Notes under the pieces: model-generated
What the model was told of the DNA's origin: nothing
The model's database searches: none
What the model saw: only the letters and a program-made list of their open reading frames with translations
Translations under genes and position numbers: made by a program
DNA from: Helicobacter pylori
Lineage (GTDB): Bacteria; Campylobacterota; Campylobacteria; Campylobacterales; Helicobacteraceae
Direction of reading: 5' to 3'
DNA length: 64,000 nt
NCBI RefSeq assembly: GCF_009689985.1
Contig: NZ_QBAW01000001.1
Span: 248,001 to 312,000 of the forward strand
In this document: positions 30,063 to 42,433 of the stretch, piece by piece
How the letters are laid out: each line of letters opens with the position of its first letter
Position numbering within the stretch: the first letter of the stretch is position 1

Positions 30063-30824
30063 TTGAAAACTCTATTTAGTATTTATCTTTTTTTGTCGTT
30101 GAATCCACTCTTTTTAGAAGCTAAAGAAATCACTTGGTCTCAATTCTTAGAAAATTTTAAAAACAAGAATGAAGACGACAAACCTAAACCCCTAACCCTT
30201 GATAAAAATAATGAAAAACAGAAAGTTCTAGACAAAAACCAAGAAATCTTAAAAAGGGCTTTAGAAAAAAGCCTTAAATTTTTCTTTATTTTTGGATACA
30301 ACTATTCGCAAGCCACTTATTCAACCACTAATCAAAACTTGACCCTTCTGGCTAATAGCATAGGGTTTAATACCGCTACAGGCTTGGAGCATTTTTTAAG
30401 AAACCACCCTAAAGTCGGTTTTAGAATCTTTAGCGTCTATAACTATTCCCATTCCGTTTCGCTCTCCCAGCCTCAAATCCTAATGGTGCAAAATTATGGG
30501 GGCGCGTTAGATTTTTCTTGGATTTTTGTGGATAAAAAAACCTATCGTTTTAGGAGTTATTTAGGAATCGCTTTAGAGCAAGGGGTGTTATTGGTGGATA
30601 CGATTAAATCCGGCGCTATCACAACAATCATCCCAAGAACCAAGAAAACCTTTTTTCAAGCCCCTTTTCGCTTTGGTTTTATCGTGGATTTTATCGGCTA
30701 TTTGTCCTTGCAGTTTGGGATTGAAACGCCTTTAGTGAGGAATGTTTTTTACACCTACAATAACCATCAAGAAAGATTCAAACCACGATTTAACGCTAAT
30801 CTTTCTTTAATCGTTTCGTTTTAG
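30063..30824 (+). CDS. Outer membrane beta-barrel-like protein (HP0101-like)
   Basis: The 253-residue protein starts at TTG (about 10 bases after TTTAAGG) with a signal peptide MKTLFSIYLFLSLNPLFLEA. A Lys/Asp/Asn-rich spacer (about 25-75) follows. From about 80 onward the sequence shows alternating strands (FFFIFGYNYSQATYS, VGFRIFSVYNYSHSV, TYRFRSYLGIAL), ending ANLSLIVSF with the terminal Phe typical of outer membrane barrels. It is probably a small Hop/Hof-related protein. Its 3' end overlaps that of the glycosyltransferase gene by 18 bases on the other strand. Confidence 0.8.
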   Translation: MKTLFSIYLFLSLNPLFLEAKEITWSQFLENFKNKNEDDKPKPLTLDKNNEKQKVLDKNQEILKRALEKSLKFFFIFGYNYSQATYSTTNQNLTLLANSIGFNTATGLEHFLRNHPKVGFRIFSVYNYSHSVSLSQPQILMVQNYGGALDFSWIFVDKKTYRFRSYLGIALEQGVLLVDTIKSGAITTIIPRTKKTFFQAPFRFGFIVDFIGYLSLQFGIETPLVRNVFYTYNNHQERFKPRFNANLSLIVSF

Positions 30825-31589
30825 ACTCCCTTTAGATCCCCTTTTAAATAAGCCCATGATCTTTCTGGGGTATTTTAAAAGCATGGAAAAAACATTCGCT
30901 TGAATGCCATTTTCCTGGCACGCTCTCAAATTTTCTTTATTCCTTAATAAAAGGCTTTTAAACCCCCTTGCGCTAACCCCACCGGTGCGCATGATGACTA
31001 GCACTTCTTTCAAATAAGAAAAGCTTATTTTTTGCACCACAAACAAGCGGATGATCATCTCAAAATCCGCTGAAATCTTATAGTCGGTTTTGTAGAGCCC
31101 ATAGCGTTCATGAATGGCTTTTTTGACAAAAAGCGTGGGGTGCGCTGGCACCACGCCATAAAGCAAGGTTTTAGGGTTAAACTCCCCGCTTTCATAATAA
31201 CGGACCACTTTTTCTAAACAATCAGGTTTGACAAACACCAGATCCGCATACACGCTATCGCAATTTTTGTTTTCAAACTCATGCACCACTTTTTCTACCA
31301 CAAACTCATCTTTGTAAAAATCATCGCTATTCAATAAAGCGATAATATCCCCACTAGAACGCTTTATGCCTTTATTCATGGCATCATAAATGCCCTTATC
31401 TTTTTCACTCATTACGCAAGCGATTTTATCTCTGTATTTTTGAATGATTTCTAAAGTGCTATCCGTGCTAGCCCCGTCTATAATGATGTATTCAATGTTT
31501 TTATAAGTCTGATTAAGCACGGAAAGAATGGTGTCTTCAATGGTTTTTTCGCTATTAAAACACGCCGTGATCACAGAAACTTTTAACAA
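30807..31589 (-). CDS. GT2 glycosyltransferase for LPS (HP0102-like)
   Basis: The N-terminus VSVITACFNSEKTIEDTILS, the acidic DGASTDST and the metal-binding LLNSDDFY are those of a GT-A fold, family GT2 enzyme. I choose the TTG at 31589 (260 residues) because AAGGG lies just upstream. The open frame extends 10 codons further to another TTG that abuts the tlpB stop. It is the downstream gene of tlpB, and the literature places it in LPS O-chain synthesis under RepG control through the tlpB leader. Confidence 0.85.
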   Translation of the reverse strand: MLKVSVITACFNSEKTIEDTILSVLNQTYKNIEYIIIDGASTDSTLEIIQKYRDKIACVMSEKDKGIYDAMNKGIKRSSGDIIALLNSDDFYKDEFVVEKVVHEFENKNCDSVYADLVFVKPDCLEKVVRYYESGEFNPKTLLYGVVPAHPTLFVKKAIHERYGLYKTDYKISADFEMIIRLFVVQKISFSYLKEVLVIMRTGGVSARGFKSLLLRNKENLRACQENGIQANVFSMLLKYPRKIMGLFKRGSKGSLKRND

Positions 31590-31619
31590 TCCAACCCTTT
31601 TTTGATAAACTCCCCCCAA

Positions 31620-33305
31620 TTAAGTTTTAAACAAATTCACTTGTTTGTCTAAATTCATGGTCGTTTCGCTCACATGCGTAGCGATGTTTAAAATATCTGA
31701 AGAATCGGCTAAAGTCTTAGAAGCCACTTTTTCCACTTCTACAAAATCGCTTACCATAGCTTCAATTTGGTGTCCGGATTTGGCGTAATCGTCCATGCTT
31801 TGATTGCTGTCTTGCACGACTGAGCTTAAATTAGAACTCATTTTTTCGTAAGTTTCTTGCACGCTTTTACTCATATCGCTCAAGCGCTCCATTTTTTGCG
31901 AATTGAGATTCATTTGCGAGCTTACGGTATTGATTTCTTGGACAATCACCATGATAGTGGAATTGATTTCAGCTAAAGACTTTTGAGTGCGCCCGGCTAA
32001 ATTCCTAACTTCATCAGCCACCACCGCAAAGCCTCTGCCATGCTCGCCGGCTCTTGCGGCTTCAATAGCGGCGTTTAGGGCTAAAAGATTGGTTTGATCG
32101 GCAATATCATTGATAATATCCAAAATGGATTTGACATCATCAGCGTTACGGCTGAGTTGCTCCACTTGGCTAGAGAGTTCCTCTTCAGTGTGCGCGCTCT
32201 CTGTGATTTGAGAAAATAAATCCCCAATCGCATCCTTACTCTCTTTGACAAACGCTTGCGTTTCAATCAAACGCTTCCTTAACCCTTGAGACTGCTCTAT
32301 GGAAGCATTCATCATGCTCGCTATATCAGTGGCTTTATTTTTTACGGAATTTAGGGTGGTTGATGAATTTTTCATGCTCTTTTGGGTTTCTTGCGTGATT
32401 TGGACTAATTTATCCATTGAAGTTTTATTGAGGGTGGAAATCCCTTTAATCTCTTCCATAATCAAGCGGGCGTTCTCCACAAACAAATTGATCCCACGGC
32501 CCACTTGCGAGATTTCATCGTTGCGATCACCCACATCAATTTTGGCCCTCAAATCCTTATCTCCATGGCTGAAAGCGTTGATTTTAAGGACCAATTCATC
32601 AATGCGTTTCACGATCCTTAATTTAGCGTATATGAGCGCCAAAACCACTAACGCTATTGTCGCTGTCAGTATCCAAAGGAATAATTTCGTGGTGTTTTCA
32701 TTAAAAACCTTATTCACGCCTTCTTTAATCGCTTTATTTTCTGTGTTAATGTCAGTGTAATAAGAAGTCGTTGCGATCACCATTTGAGACACTTCATCAT
32801 AATGCGAGTAAGCGAATTTTTTCTCCGGCACGCCTCCATCGTATTTAGGCATTTTATAATAAGTGTAGCCTCCCCCTTTTTTAGCCGCTTCCAAATACCC
32901 CCTAACATAATACACCCCATCAACGCTTTGAGCGTCAAGCCCTGATTGGCCTACGGTTTTAGGATTGACCGGATCAAACAGCACCACCCCGTTTTTATCC
33001 ACCACCACCATGTAAATCATGCCCTTATCGTCGTTAATGCGTTTAAAATAATCCAACGCCATTTTTCTTGCAGTAGCGTTATCAAAACTTTTGTAATATT
33101 CATGAATGCCCTGTTCAATAATCTCTGTCATGTAAGCGAGCGTTTTTTCACGCTTTTTGTATTGCCCGGTTTCTAAATGCTCCATGAGTTGCGCTAACAC
33201 ATCTTTTTGCATAACCTTTACAAAACCAATAAAAAGCCCCCCTAAACCTAAAAGAGCGGCTAGCACGATAAATATAATACGAGTCCCCAACGAAGAAAAC
33301 ACCAT
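31620..33305 (-). CDS. tlpB: Methyl-accepting chemotaxis protein TlpB
   Basis: The 561-residue receptor has TM1 at about 9-30, a shorter periplasmic domain of PAS/single-Cache type (about 35-205) and TM2 at about 207-228. Then come HAMP ([16 protein letters not shown]) and the signalling domain with [20 protein letters not shown] and [10 protein letters not shown]. The literature reports urea binding and a role in acid and AI-2 responses. Translation starts at ATG behind AGGAG. Its mRNA leader carries the G11 repeat targeted by the small RNA RepG. The LPS glycosyltransferase gene follows directly. Confidence 0.93.
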   Translation of the reverse strand: MVFSSLGTRIIFIVLAALLGLGGLFIGFVKVMQKDVLAQLMEHLETGQYKKREKTLAYMTEIIEQGIHEYYKSFDNATARKMALDYFKRINDDKGMIYMVVVDKNGVVLFDPVNPKTVGQSGLDAQSVDGVYYVRGYLEAAKKGGGYTYYKMPKYDGGVPEKKFAYSHYDEVSQMVIATTSYYTDINTENKAIKEGVNKVFNENTTKLFLWILTATIALVVLALIYAKLRIVKRIDELVLKINAFSHGDKDLRAKIDVGDRNDEISQVGRGINLFVENARLIMEEIKGISTLNKTSMDKLVQITQETQKSMKNSSTTLNSVKNKATDIASMMNASIEQSQGLRKRLIETQAFVKESKDAIGDLFSQITESAHTEEELSSQVEQLSRNADDVKSILDIINDIADQTNLLALNAAIEAARAGEHGRGFAVVADEVRNLAGRTQKSLAEINSTIMVIVQEINTVSSQMNLNSQKMERLSDMSKSVQETYEKMSSNLSSVVQDSNQSMDDYAKSGHQIEAMVSDFVEVEKVASKTLADSSDILNIATHVSETTMNLDKQVNLFKT

Positions 33306-33365
33306 TCATCTCCTATCAATCATTTTTAAGTTAAACCCTAATTTTAGAGTTAGCTTCTAAATGCA

Positions 33366-33376
33366 CCCCCCCCCCC
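33366..33376 (-). promoter_or_regulatory. G11 repeat in the tlpB leader (RepG sRNA target)
   Basis: Eleven G residues on the transcribed strand, about 60 bases before the tlpB ATG. Published work shows that RepG pairs with this homopolymer via its C/U-rich loop, and that repeat length sets the level of TlpB and of the downstream glycosyltransferase. The run is visible directly. The regulator is known from the literature. Confidence 0.85.
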
Positions 33377-33515
33377 GAAAAATGAGTGGTGGCACAAAAC
33401 AAAATTAAAAACCCGGTTGTTTGAAAACCACTGTAAACAGAGAACAAACAAGACAAATTATAGAACATCTCTTTTTAAGTTAGGCTTAAAGAATAAATAA
33501 TAAAAATAAAGAATC

Positions 33516-35261
33516 TTATTTAACTTCACTTTCCTTAATGGATTTGACATTCAAGGTCCTTCCGTCTTTTGAAGTGGGGATTTTGATGCTCCCCTCTTTT
33601 AATTTTTCTCTCAATTTTTCCAGCAACGGGTTTTTGAAATTGTAGTTGATGATTTCCCAGTTATGTTCCAGTTCAGGGGTTACCTTCCCGCCTTTTTCTT
33701 CTGTGATGTATTTGATGATTAAATCTCGTATTTGCCCGTTATCTTGCAATCCATCGTAAGAATTATAATACCTATTAGCGTCTGTAACCAAATTTAATGT
33801 CTTGGATAATGTCCCAAATCGGTAATTGTTGATCGCTAATTTATAGATCGCTTTGGGGTCAATGGGTTTGTTGTTAATTGTTGGATTAATAATCCTTGAT
33901 CCGGCGGGTTTTGTAACATCAACTTGGTATTTCACGCCAGAAAACATATCAAAGTTATAGCCGCGAATATTTTCATTAAAGCTGATCGTCAAATCTCCTG
34001 GTTGCAACTGATTGTAGAATTGATACGACCATTCCATGTATTTCAGTAGGTTTTCACCCGTTATTTTCACTCCAATGAGCGTGTTAGCGAACTTGTAAAT
34101 ATAGGCGACATCTTTCCTTTTGAAAGGCCCTTTTTTCAAATTGGCGCCAAAATTGAATAAGGCTGCCGCTGAAACATCGGCTTTTGCATAATATTTTTGC
34201 ACTTTATTGATCAATTCTATCACCGGTGTTTCTTGCAATGCGGCGGTGGGCATCGTAGTGATTTTTTCTTCTCCTGTGATAAAATCAGGCCTGTCAATAA
34301 AGGTTTTTGTAACTTCGCCGACAACTTCATTAGCGTATTCTTTTGATTTTTTATCCACATATTCATATTTTTTCGCTAATTCTTCATCTTCTGGCACGCC
34401 TTTTGTGGGTAAATTTTCAGTCGTTATGATTTTTTTCTTCGTTTTGGTGTCAAACACCACCACGCCTTTTGCCAGATAAGCCCCATACGCTCCAGGCTCA
34501 ATGGTATGCACCTTTCCTATTTTAGTGTTATAAACCGCATGCTCATGCCCTGCAAAAATGATGTCAAATTGCGGGAATTTTTTCGCCAGATCAGGGACTC
34601 CATCGCCACCTTTCTCATCTTCTCGCCCCAAATGAAAAGCACCAATCAAAATATCATACTTCCCTTTTAGCTCTTTTAAGGTCTTTTTTAACGCTTTTTC
34701 AGCGTCCAAAAACTCCAATCCTGCAAAATGTTCAGGAGTAGAGGCTTCCCAAGTGGGGATGTGTGGCACCACATACCCCACAACCGCCACCCTCACGCCA
34801 TCAATTTTTTTAACCGCATAAGGTTTTACAAACGGCTGATTGTCCGCAGTTTTGATGATATTCGCATTCACAACATCGCCATTAAACCCCTTGATATTTT
34901 TCTCTAAAAAATCTTTACTGAAATTAAACTCGTGATTCCCAAGCACACGAATATCAAATTTCAAATCATTTTCGGCTAAGATTAGCGGGTGGATAGGCTC
35001 ATCGTTAAACAACTCCGCGCTATTACCCTGCAACAAATCCCCGCTGTCAATCAAAACCACATTTTTATTCTCAGCCCTCTGCTTTTTGATTAAGGTCGCA
35101 ATCCTTGTCAAGCCATTATTGGGTTTTTGCTCGCCAGTCGCATAATCATACGAAAAAAGCCGCCCATGGATGTCTGAAGTTTCTAAAAACACTATTTTTA
35201 CTTCTTTTGCAGATATTGAAAGCGTTAGCGTTAAAAAGATGATTAAAACCAATTTTTTCAT
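33516..35261 (-). CDS. Periplasmic 5'-nucleotidase / 2',3'-cyclic phosphodiesterase (UshA family)
   Basis: The 581-residue secreted protein has signal peptide MKKLVLIIFLTLTLSISA. Dimetal phosphoesterase motifs follow: SDIHGR (Asp30, His32), DSGDLLQG (Asp72, Asp75) and GNHEF (108-112). The later GHEHAVY and the C-terminal 5'-nucleotidase substrate domain (from about 330) complete the UshA fold. It would free nucleosides from nucleotides outside the inner membrane. The annotation as cpdB or ushA cannot be decided from the motifs. It stands alone, followed by luxS after about 150 bases in the other operon's direction. Confidence 0.88.
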   Translation of the reverse strand: MKKLVLIIFLTLTLSISAKEVKIVFLETSDIHGRLFSYDYATGEQKPNNGLTRIATLIKKQRAENKNVVLIDSGDLLQGNSAELFNDEPIHPLILAENDLKFDIRVLGNHEFNFSKDFLEKNIKGFNGDVVNANIIKTADNQPFVKPYAVKKIDGVRVAVVGYVVPHIPTWEASTPEHFAGLEFLDAEKALKKTLKELKGKYDILIGAFHLGREDEKGGDGVPDLAKKFPQFDIIFAGHEHAVYNTKIGKVHTIEPGAYGAYLAKGVVVFDTKTKKKIITTENLPTKGVPEDEELAKKYEYVDKKSKEYANEVVGEVTKTFIDRPDFITGEEKITTMPTAALQETPVIELINKVQKYYAKADVSAAALFNFGANLKKGPFKRKDVAYIYKFANTLIGVKITGENLLKYMEWSYQFYNQLQPGDLTISFNENIRGYNFDMFSGVKYQVDVTKPAGSRIINPTINNKPIDPKAIYKLAINNYRFGTLSKTLNLVTDANRYYNSYDGLQDNGQIRDLIIKYITEEKGGKVTPELEHNWEIINYNFKNPLLEKLREKLKEGSIKIPTSKDGRTLNVKSIKESEVK

Positions 35262-35406
35262 TGAAATCCTTCTAATACAAGAAATTCATAACATTAATTT
35301 TACACAATATTAACACTGATAGTTTTTGATCGGGATGTAACGCTAAAATGAATAAGGGGGCAAATGAATAAGGGAGCAAAAGAGTAAAAATCATTCCCCC
35401 CACCAA

Positions 35407-35874
35407 TCAAACCCCCACTTCAGACCACTCAGCGCGTTTGTCTAAAAAAGCGCGCGCTAAATTCTGCGCGCCCTCTAAAGTGTGGTTAGCCGCCCAACCG
35501 CATTGCTTTTCATTGCTAGCAGGCACTTCTGTAGCCTTTAACACATCTTGCATCGTCTTTTCTAAAACCTCTAAAATCTCTGTGTAATTGTCATGGTTTA
35601 ACACCGTGAGATAAAATCCCGTTTGGCAACCCATAGGCGACCAATCCACAACATAACTAGCGTGGTTGCGGATAATCTCAGCGACTAAATGCTCTAAAGA
35701 GTGCAAGCTTGGCATGTCCATGTGATCTTTGTTGGGCTGTTTGAAGCGCACATCGTATTTGACAATCAAATCCCCATTAACGCCCTTTTTGCGATCAGCG
35801 ATACGCACATAAGGGGCTTTGACTTTGGTGTGATCCAAATTAAAACTCTCTACATTCATTTTTGGCGTTTTCAT
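35407..35874 (-). CDS. luxS: S-ribosylhomocysteine lyase LuxS
   Basis: The 155-residue enzyme splits S-ribosylhomocysteine into homocysteine and DPD, the precursor of AI-2. Zinc ligands are His58 and His62 in [11 protein letters not shown] and Cys125 in KQCGWAAN. The catalytic Cys83 sits in [10 protein letters not shown]. It is the third gene of the mccA-mccB-luxS operon (34 bases after mccB). Together with mtnN at 17.7 kb it recycles SAH. Confidence 0.97.
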   Translation of the reverse strand: MKTPKMNVESFNLDHTKVKAPYVRIADRKKGVNGDLIVKYDVRFKQPNKDHMDMPSLHSLEHLVAEIIRNHASYVVDWSPMGCQTGFYLTVLNHDNYTEILEVLEKTMQDVLKATEVPASNEKQCGWAANHTLEGAQNLARAFLDKRAEWSEVGV

Positions 35875-35908
35875 GTTTTTAACTCCTTTAGTTTATAAAT
35901 GTTAAACT

Positions 35909-37989
<2,081 letters not shown>

Positions 37990-38103
37990 TATTCCTCCTA
38001 ATAATAAAAATAACTCAATTTTAGCGATTATGCCTAAACTCATTAAATGGAGTAAAATTAAGGATAAAATTTGAGCTTATTAAGATCGATCAAGGAGCTT
38101 TCA

Positions 38104-38682
38104 ATGAAAACGATAGAATGGAATGGAGAGCAAAGAAAAGCGTTCCAAGACTTGTTAAGAGAGTTTGTAGCGTCAATTGACGCTAAAATGCAAGAGGAAA
38201 AGCAAACGGGTAAAAATCCAAAGATACCAAAATACGCTTCATGCCAAAACGGGCTGAATGAGTTTTTAGCGCCATGGGGTTATGCGTGTAAAATCAGTCT
38301 TGGCTCTGGGAATTTATCCAATGAGCCATCAATCGCCTTTTGCCGTCAGGATATTTTAGGGGAAGAGTTTGTCAATGGTGAGAAACTAACCCCAAAAAAA
38401 GGTTTTTATATTTGGTTTGCTTACTATTGGCGCAACGATTTAGAAAAAATTGATCTTTGCATAGGTCGATCCATAGAGAAGAATGGGGAAAAAGAGTGTC
38501 AAAAATGCCCAGCGTATGATAAGATCATTGATCCTAATGGAGACACATACTACCAAGAGATCTATGACGATTTAGAAGCCGATCTTGAAAACATTACCAA
38601 CGATTTTTTACGCTTTGCTAACGAATTTAATCAAATCCCCACTGCGTGTTTTGAATTAGAGCCATCTAGCGCGAGCCATTGA
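38104..38682 (+). CDS. McrB N-terminal-domain-like orphan protein (HP0108-like)
   Basis: The protein has 192 residues from the ATG at 38104 (AAGGAG upstream). The central stretch (LAPWGYACKISLGSGNLSNEPSIAF and KKGFYIWFAYYW, here split in fragments) resembles the MrcB-N/DUF3578 fold that precedes the AAA+ motor in McrB-type restriction proteins. No AAA+ or McrC gene is nearby. Four cysteines, including CQKCP, could bind metal. It is divergent from mccA and convergent to dnaK. The family call is by pattern memory, and the function is unknown. Confidence 0.65.
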   Translation: MKTIEWNGEQRKAFQDLLREFVASIDAKMQEEKQTGKNPKIPKYASCQNGLNEFLAPWGYACKISLGSGNLSNEPSIAFCRQDILGEEFVNGEKLTPKKGFYIWFAYYWRNDLEKIDLCIGRSIEKNGEKECQKCPAYDKIIDPNGDTYYQEIYDDLEADLENITNDFLRFANEFNQIPTACFELEPSSASH

Positions 38683-38806
38683 GAAACAACCCCCATACCA
38701 AAAAGAACTCTCTCATAAGGGATTTTCCTAAAATCCCACCAACGCTTTTTAAAATAAGTCTTGAAAAGCTATCGTTTGGTTAAAATCAAGCTTTGATATT
38801 TGGATT

Positions 38807-38829
38807 AAAAAACGCTTTGAGTGTTTTTT
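38807..38829. terminator. Bidirectional-looking hairpin between HP0108-like gene and dnaK
   Basis: AAAAAACGC, loop TTTGA, GTGTTTTTT forms a 9-bp stem with one G-T pair. A-runs on one side and T-runs on the other make it usable from both strands. It sits in the 240-base convergent gap. Confidence 0.5.
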
Positions 38830-38924
38830 AGATTTTGCAATCAGTATCCCATTAATGAAAAAAAGCAAGCAAGTTTTGATTAAAACCGCTCGCCTAAAAG
38901 AAGTTTTTAAAGCGCGTTTAAATT

Positions 38925-40787
38925 TCACTCCACTTCCGCATCAATCACATCATCGTCTTTTTTCTTGGGCTGCTCGGCGTTGTTTTTATTCGCCATGGCT
39001 TCGCCTAATTTTTGAGCCGCTTGCGTTAATAATTTTGTTTTGTCTTCAAGCTCAGCTTTAGTAGCGTTATCGTTTTTGATGCACTCTTTAAGAGCGTTAA
39101 TGGCGTTTTGGATCTCGTTAGCGTCGTTTTCATTCAAATTCGTTTTATGCTCATCAAGGCTCTTTTGGGTTTGGTGCGCCAAACTATCGGCATGGTTTCT
39201 CGCTTCAATCACTTCTTTTTTCCTAGCGTCTTCTTCTTTGTGCAATTCAGCGTCTTTAACCATTTTTTCAATTTCGCTATCAGACAACCCGCTAGAGCCA
39301 GAAATTTTAATCTCTTGGCTTTTGCCGGTATTTTTATCTTGCGCTGACACGGTTAAAATCCCGTTAGCGTCAATATCAAAGGTTACTTCAATTTGCGGCA
39401 CGCCTCTTGGAGCTGGAGCGATGCCTTGCAAATCAAATTTACCCAAAGATTTATTATCCCTTGCCAATTCCCTTTCGCCTTGTAAAACCATAATGGACAC
39501 AGCGGGTTGGTTGTCTTCAGCGGTTGAGAACACTTGAGATTTTTTCGCAGGAATAGTCGTGCCTCTATCAATCACTTTAGTCATTACGCCCCCTAAAGTT
39601 TCAATCCCAAGGCTTAAAGGCGTAACATCTAATAAAAGCACATCTTTCACATCGCCTTTTAACACGCCCCCTTGAATGCTCGCGCCCACCGCTACGACCT
39701 CATCAGGATTGACGCTTTTATTCAACTCTTTGTTGATAAACGCTTTCACCCTTTCTTGGACTTTAGGGATACGAGTAGAGCCTCCCACCATCACCACTTC
39801 TGAAATCTCATTTTTGGTTAGCCCCGCGTCTTTGATCACGCTTTCAATTTTGGAAATCGTTTCTTCCATGAGATCTTCTGTCAAGCTTTCAAATTTAGCC
39901 CTAGTGAGTTTTTTAACCAAGTGTTTAGGCCCGGTAGCGTCTGCGGTGATAAAGGGCAAATTGATTTCAGTCTCCATCGCAGAGCTCAGTTCTTTTTTAG
40001 CGTTTTCAGCCGCTTCTTTCAGGCGTTGCAACGCCATCACATCGTTTTTAATCTCAATGCCCGTTTCGCTTTTAAACTCAGCCGCTAAGAAATCAATCAC
40101 ACGATTGTCAAAATCATCGCCCCCTAAAAACGCATCGCCCCCTGTGGCTAAAACTTCCACGACATTATCGCCTGTTTCTAACACGGTAACATCAAAAGTC
40201 CCCCCACCCAAATCATAAACCATGATTTTTTCGCTCTCTTTTTTATCCAAGCCGTAAGCTAACGCCGCGCTGGTAGGCTCATTGATGATCCTTAAAACAT
40301 TAAGCCCTGCAATCGTGCCGGCTTCTTTAGTCGCTTTTCGTTGGCTGTCGTTAAAATAAGCAGGAACGGTGATAACCGCTTCCGTAACGCTCTCGCCTAA
40401 ATAACTTTCAGCGTCTTCTTTGAGCTTCATTAAAATTTTGGCTGAAATTTCTTGAGGGGTATAAACTTTACCCGAAATCTCAATCGCGCAAGCCCCATTC
40501 CTGTCCACAATCTTATAAGGCAAGCGTTTTTCGGCCTCTTTAGCCTTATCTTCATTAAACATTAAGCCCATGATTCTTTTAATAGAATAAATGGTTTTTT
40601 CTGGGTTAGTAACCGCTTGTCTTTTGGCGCTCTCGCCCACTAAAATCTCGCCCTTATCCGTAAAGGCTACGATAGAAGGAGTGGTGTTTTTACCCTCTTT
40701 ATTCGCAATAATCTTTGCTTCATTGCCTTCATAAACCGCCATTGCGGAGTTGGTTGTCCCTAAATCAATTCCAATAACTTTTCCCAT
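38925..40787 (-). CDS. dnaK: Chaperone DnaK (Hsp70)
   Basis: The 620-residue Hsp70 begins [20 protein letters not shown] and has the ATPase motifs and the [15 protein letters not shown] phosphate loop. The linker [17 protein letters not shown] and substrate domain end in a DAEVE tail. Working with GrpE and a DnaJ protein, it refolds proteins. It is the last gene of hrcA-grpE-dnaK and follows grpE by 30 bases. Unlike many bacteria, dnaJ is not next to it. Confidence 0.98.
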   Translation of the reverse strand: MGKVIGIDLGTTNSAMAVYEGNEAKIIANKEGKNTTPSIVAFTDKGEILVGESAKRQAVTNPEKTIYSIKRIMGLMFNEDKAKEAEKRLPYKIVDRNGACAIEISGKVYTPQEISAKILMKLKEDAESYLGESVTEAVITVPAYFNDSQRKATKEAGTIAGLNVLRIINEPTSAALAYGLDKKESEKIMVYDLGGGTFDVTVLETGDNVVEVLATGGDAFLGGDDFDNRVIDFLAAEFKSETGIEIKNDVMALQRLKEAAENAKKELSSAMETEINLPFITADATGPKHLVKKLTRAKFESLTEDLMEETISKIESVIKDAGLTKNEISEVVMVGGSTRIPKVQERVKAFINKELNKSVNPDEVVAVGASIQGGVLKGDVKDVLLLDVTPLSLGIETLGGVMTKVIDRGTTIPAKKSQVFSTAEDNQPAVSIMVLQGERELARDNKSLGKFDLQGIAPAPRGVPQIEVTFDIDANGILTVSAQDKNTGKSQEIKISGSSGLSDSEIEKMVKDAELHKEEDARKKEVIEARNHADSLAHQTQKSLDEHKTNLNENDANEIQNAINALKECIKNDNATKAELEDKTKLLTQAAQKLGEAMANKNNAEQPKKKDDDVIDAEVE

Positions 40788-40817
40788 GCGTTATCCTTTC
40801 TTATTAAAATAAATGTT

Positions 40818-41393
40818 TTAATCGTTTTTAGCAATGCTCACCATTGCCGGCCTCAAAACCCTACCCTTATACTTGTAGCCCTGTTGCAAAACTTGCACGA
40901 TTTTCCCGTTTTCTTTTTCTTCGCTTTTGACTTGCATGATCGCATTGTGGAAGTTGGGATCAAATTCTTCTAAGCATTCAATCCCCTCAATGCCATGCCT
41001 TGCCAAAACTTCATGCAACTTTTCCATCGTAAGCTCCAAGCCTTTGGTTAAAGCGCTCTCCTTATCCACTTCTAAAGCGCTCTTGTAAGCCCCAAGAAGT
41101 GCATCAATCACCGGCAATAGATCCAATGCGATTTTTTCATACGCATATTCTAATGCCATGCTCTTGTCTCTTTCTAAGCGCTTTTTCACGTTTTCAAAAT
41201 CCGCATGCGCTCTTAAATATTTTTCGCGCATTTCTTGGTATTTAAGCTCAAAATCTTCCCTGATCTCGCCTTCTTTTTCGCTCGCTTCTTGTTTTTCTTC
41301 ACCTTGTTGTTCTTTGCAAGCGCAAGCCTTTTGATAAAACTCTGGCTCTTTTGGGCTTAAATGATCGTGTTCTTGGTTGTGTTCATCTTTCAT
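40818..41393 (-). CDS. grpE: Nucleotide exchange factor GrpE
   Basis: The 191-residue protein has a polar, Glu-rich coiled coil N-terminus with [22 protein letters not shown]. The C-terminal [11 protein letters not shown] and [26 protein letters not shown] (in pieces) are family signatures. Start ATG overlaps the hrcA stop (TAATG) behind AGGAGG. It frees ADP from DnaK. Confidence 0.95.
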   Translation of the reverse strand: MKDEHNQEHDHLSPKEPEFYQKACACKEQQGEEKQEASEKEGEIREDFELKYQEMREKYLRAHADFENVKKRLERDKSMALEYAYEKIALDLLPVIDALLGAYKSALEVDKESALTKGLELTMEKLHEVLARHGIEGIECLEEFDPNFHNAIMQVKSEEKENGKIVQVLQQGYKYKGRVLRPAMVSIAKND

Positions 41394-42223
41394 TATTCCT
41401 CCTTAGAAATCGTTTGAAAAAACCCTTCATAATCGCATTCCAATTTCCCCACGCAAAGCAGTTGTATTTGCTCGTTTTGAAATTCTATGGGGCGTATTAC
41501 CAGCATGCAATCAGGCTCTATAAAATGCAACCCCTTTTTGAAACGCTCCAAAACCTTACCCTCTAAAATGTCAAAAAATAAAGGGCTGTTTAAAAGCGTT
41601 TTTAACCCCATCAGATTAAAGCGTGTCATTTGCGCACTGGAATACTCCAAACGCTCTAATTGTCTGGCCAAACTCAACGCATTGACAGAAGCAGCGATTG
41701 AGCGCACTTCTTTAACGCTCCTGCCCACAAGCTCTAATAAAAATTTCTCCATTTTAACGCTGTAACCCACCGCGCAAGAAAACGCCAAAAAATCCAAAAT
41801 CAAAAAGCGTTTTTCGCATTCAATGACTCTTTCTAAACGCTCCAAACTGGATTTTTTTAACAGCGTAAAAAGCCCAAAATTTTCACTCGCGCTTTTTAAG
41901 CGTTTTTCATTCACCTTTAAAACTTCAAAGCACAACGACTTGCGCCAATAGTTTTCAAACGCCTTAAAAGTAGGCAATCTAGCGCCACTAGAATGGGCTT
42001 GATAAAGCATGCCTTCTTTAGAAAGGATTTGAAAATAATTCCTGATCGTCGCGCAAGATATTTTCAAGTTTGCCAACTCTTTCAAGCGTTTAGAGCTAAT
42101 GGGTTCTAAAATCTGCAGATAGGTTTTAACAAACGCATCTAACAAACTCTCTTTTTTATTCAAATCAGAACCTACTTTAATTCTTCTTAACATCATTATT
42201 TGAAAAATCTCGTCAATCACCAT
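41393..42223 (-). CDS. hrcA: Heat-shock repressor HrcA
   Basis: The protein has 276 residues with Met at 42223. The open frame runs upstream to 42256, but that part overlaps the TATAAT promoter, so the earlier start cannot be in the transcript. The N-terminal winged helix ([21 protein letters not shown] and [15 protein letters not shown]) binds CIRCE elements. A CIRCE-like repeat sits just upstream, so it probably regulates itself and its operon. HspR, encoded elsewhere, is known to co-repress it in this species. Confidence 0.92.
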   Translation of the reverse strand: MVIDEIFQIMMLRRIKVGSDLNKKESLLDAFVKTYLQILEPISSKRLKELANLKISCATIRNYFQILSKEGMLYQAHSSGARLPTFKAFENYWRKSLCFEVLKVNEKRLKSASENFGLFTLLKKSSLERLERVIECEKRFLILDFLAFSCAVGYSVKMEKFLLELVGRSVKEVRSIAASVNALSLARQLERLEYSSAQMTRFNLMGLKTLLNSPLFFDILEGKVLERFKKGLHFIEPDCMLVIRPIEFQNEQIQLLCVGKLECDYEGFFQTISKEE

Positions 42224-42244
42224 TCTTGATGAAAGAACTCTCGC

Positions 42245-42250
42245 ATTATA
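42245..42250 (-). promoter_or_regulatory. hrcA-grpE-dnaK promoter -10 (TATAAT)
   Basis: TATAAT on the minus strand, giving a start near 42238 and a short leader to the ATG at 42223. Confidence 0.75.
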
Positions 42251-42269
42251 GCGCAAAAAGTTAATAATC

Positions 42270-42294
42270 TATCACTTGCTTTAAAAAAGTGATA
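42270..42294. promoter_or_regulatory. CIRCE-like HrcA operator
   Basis: Plus strand TATCACTT, 9-base spacer GCTTTAAAA, AAGTGATA: perfect 8-bp arms with the N9 spacing of CIRCE (consensus TTAGCACTC-N9-GAGTGCTAA). It lies 30-55 bases upstream of the predicted start of hrcA. Confidence 0.75.
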
Positions 42295-42433
42295 AAAATT
42301 ACCTGATTTTTCTTTAAACTTTAGTCTGTATCACTAAATTTATTTACTAGAATTAAATTAGGATTTTTTATAGAGTTGATTTAATTTAGATCTGTTGGGC
42401 AACTAATACCTTTTATTAAAAAAACTTGTTATC

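Noticed and set aside
39040-39537. 165-codon frame antisense to dnaK
   Set aside because: Shadow of the conserved dnaK frame on the opposite strand; Ser/Leu-rich product with no ribosome binding site.
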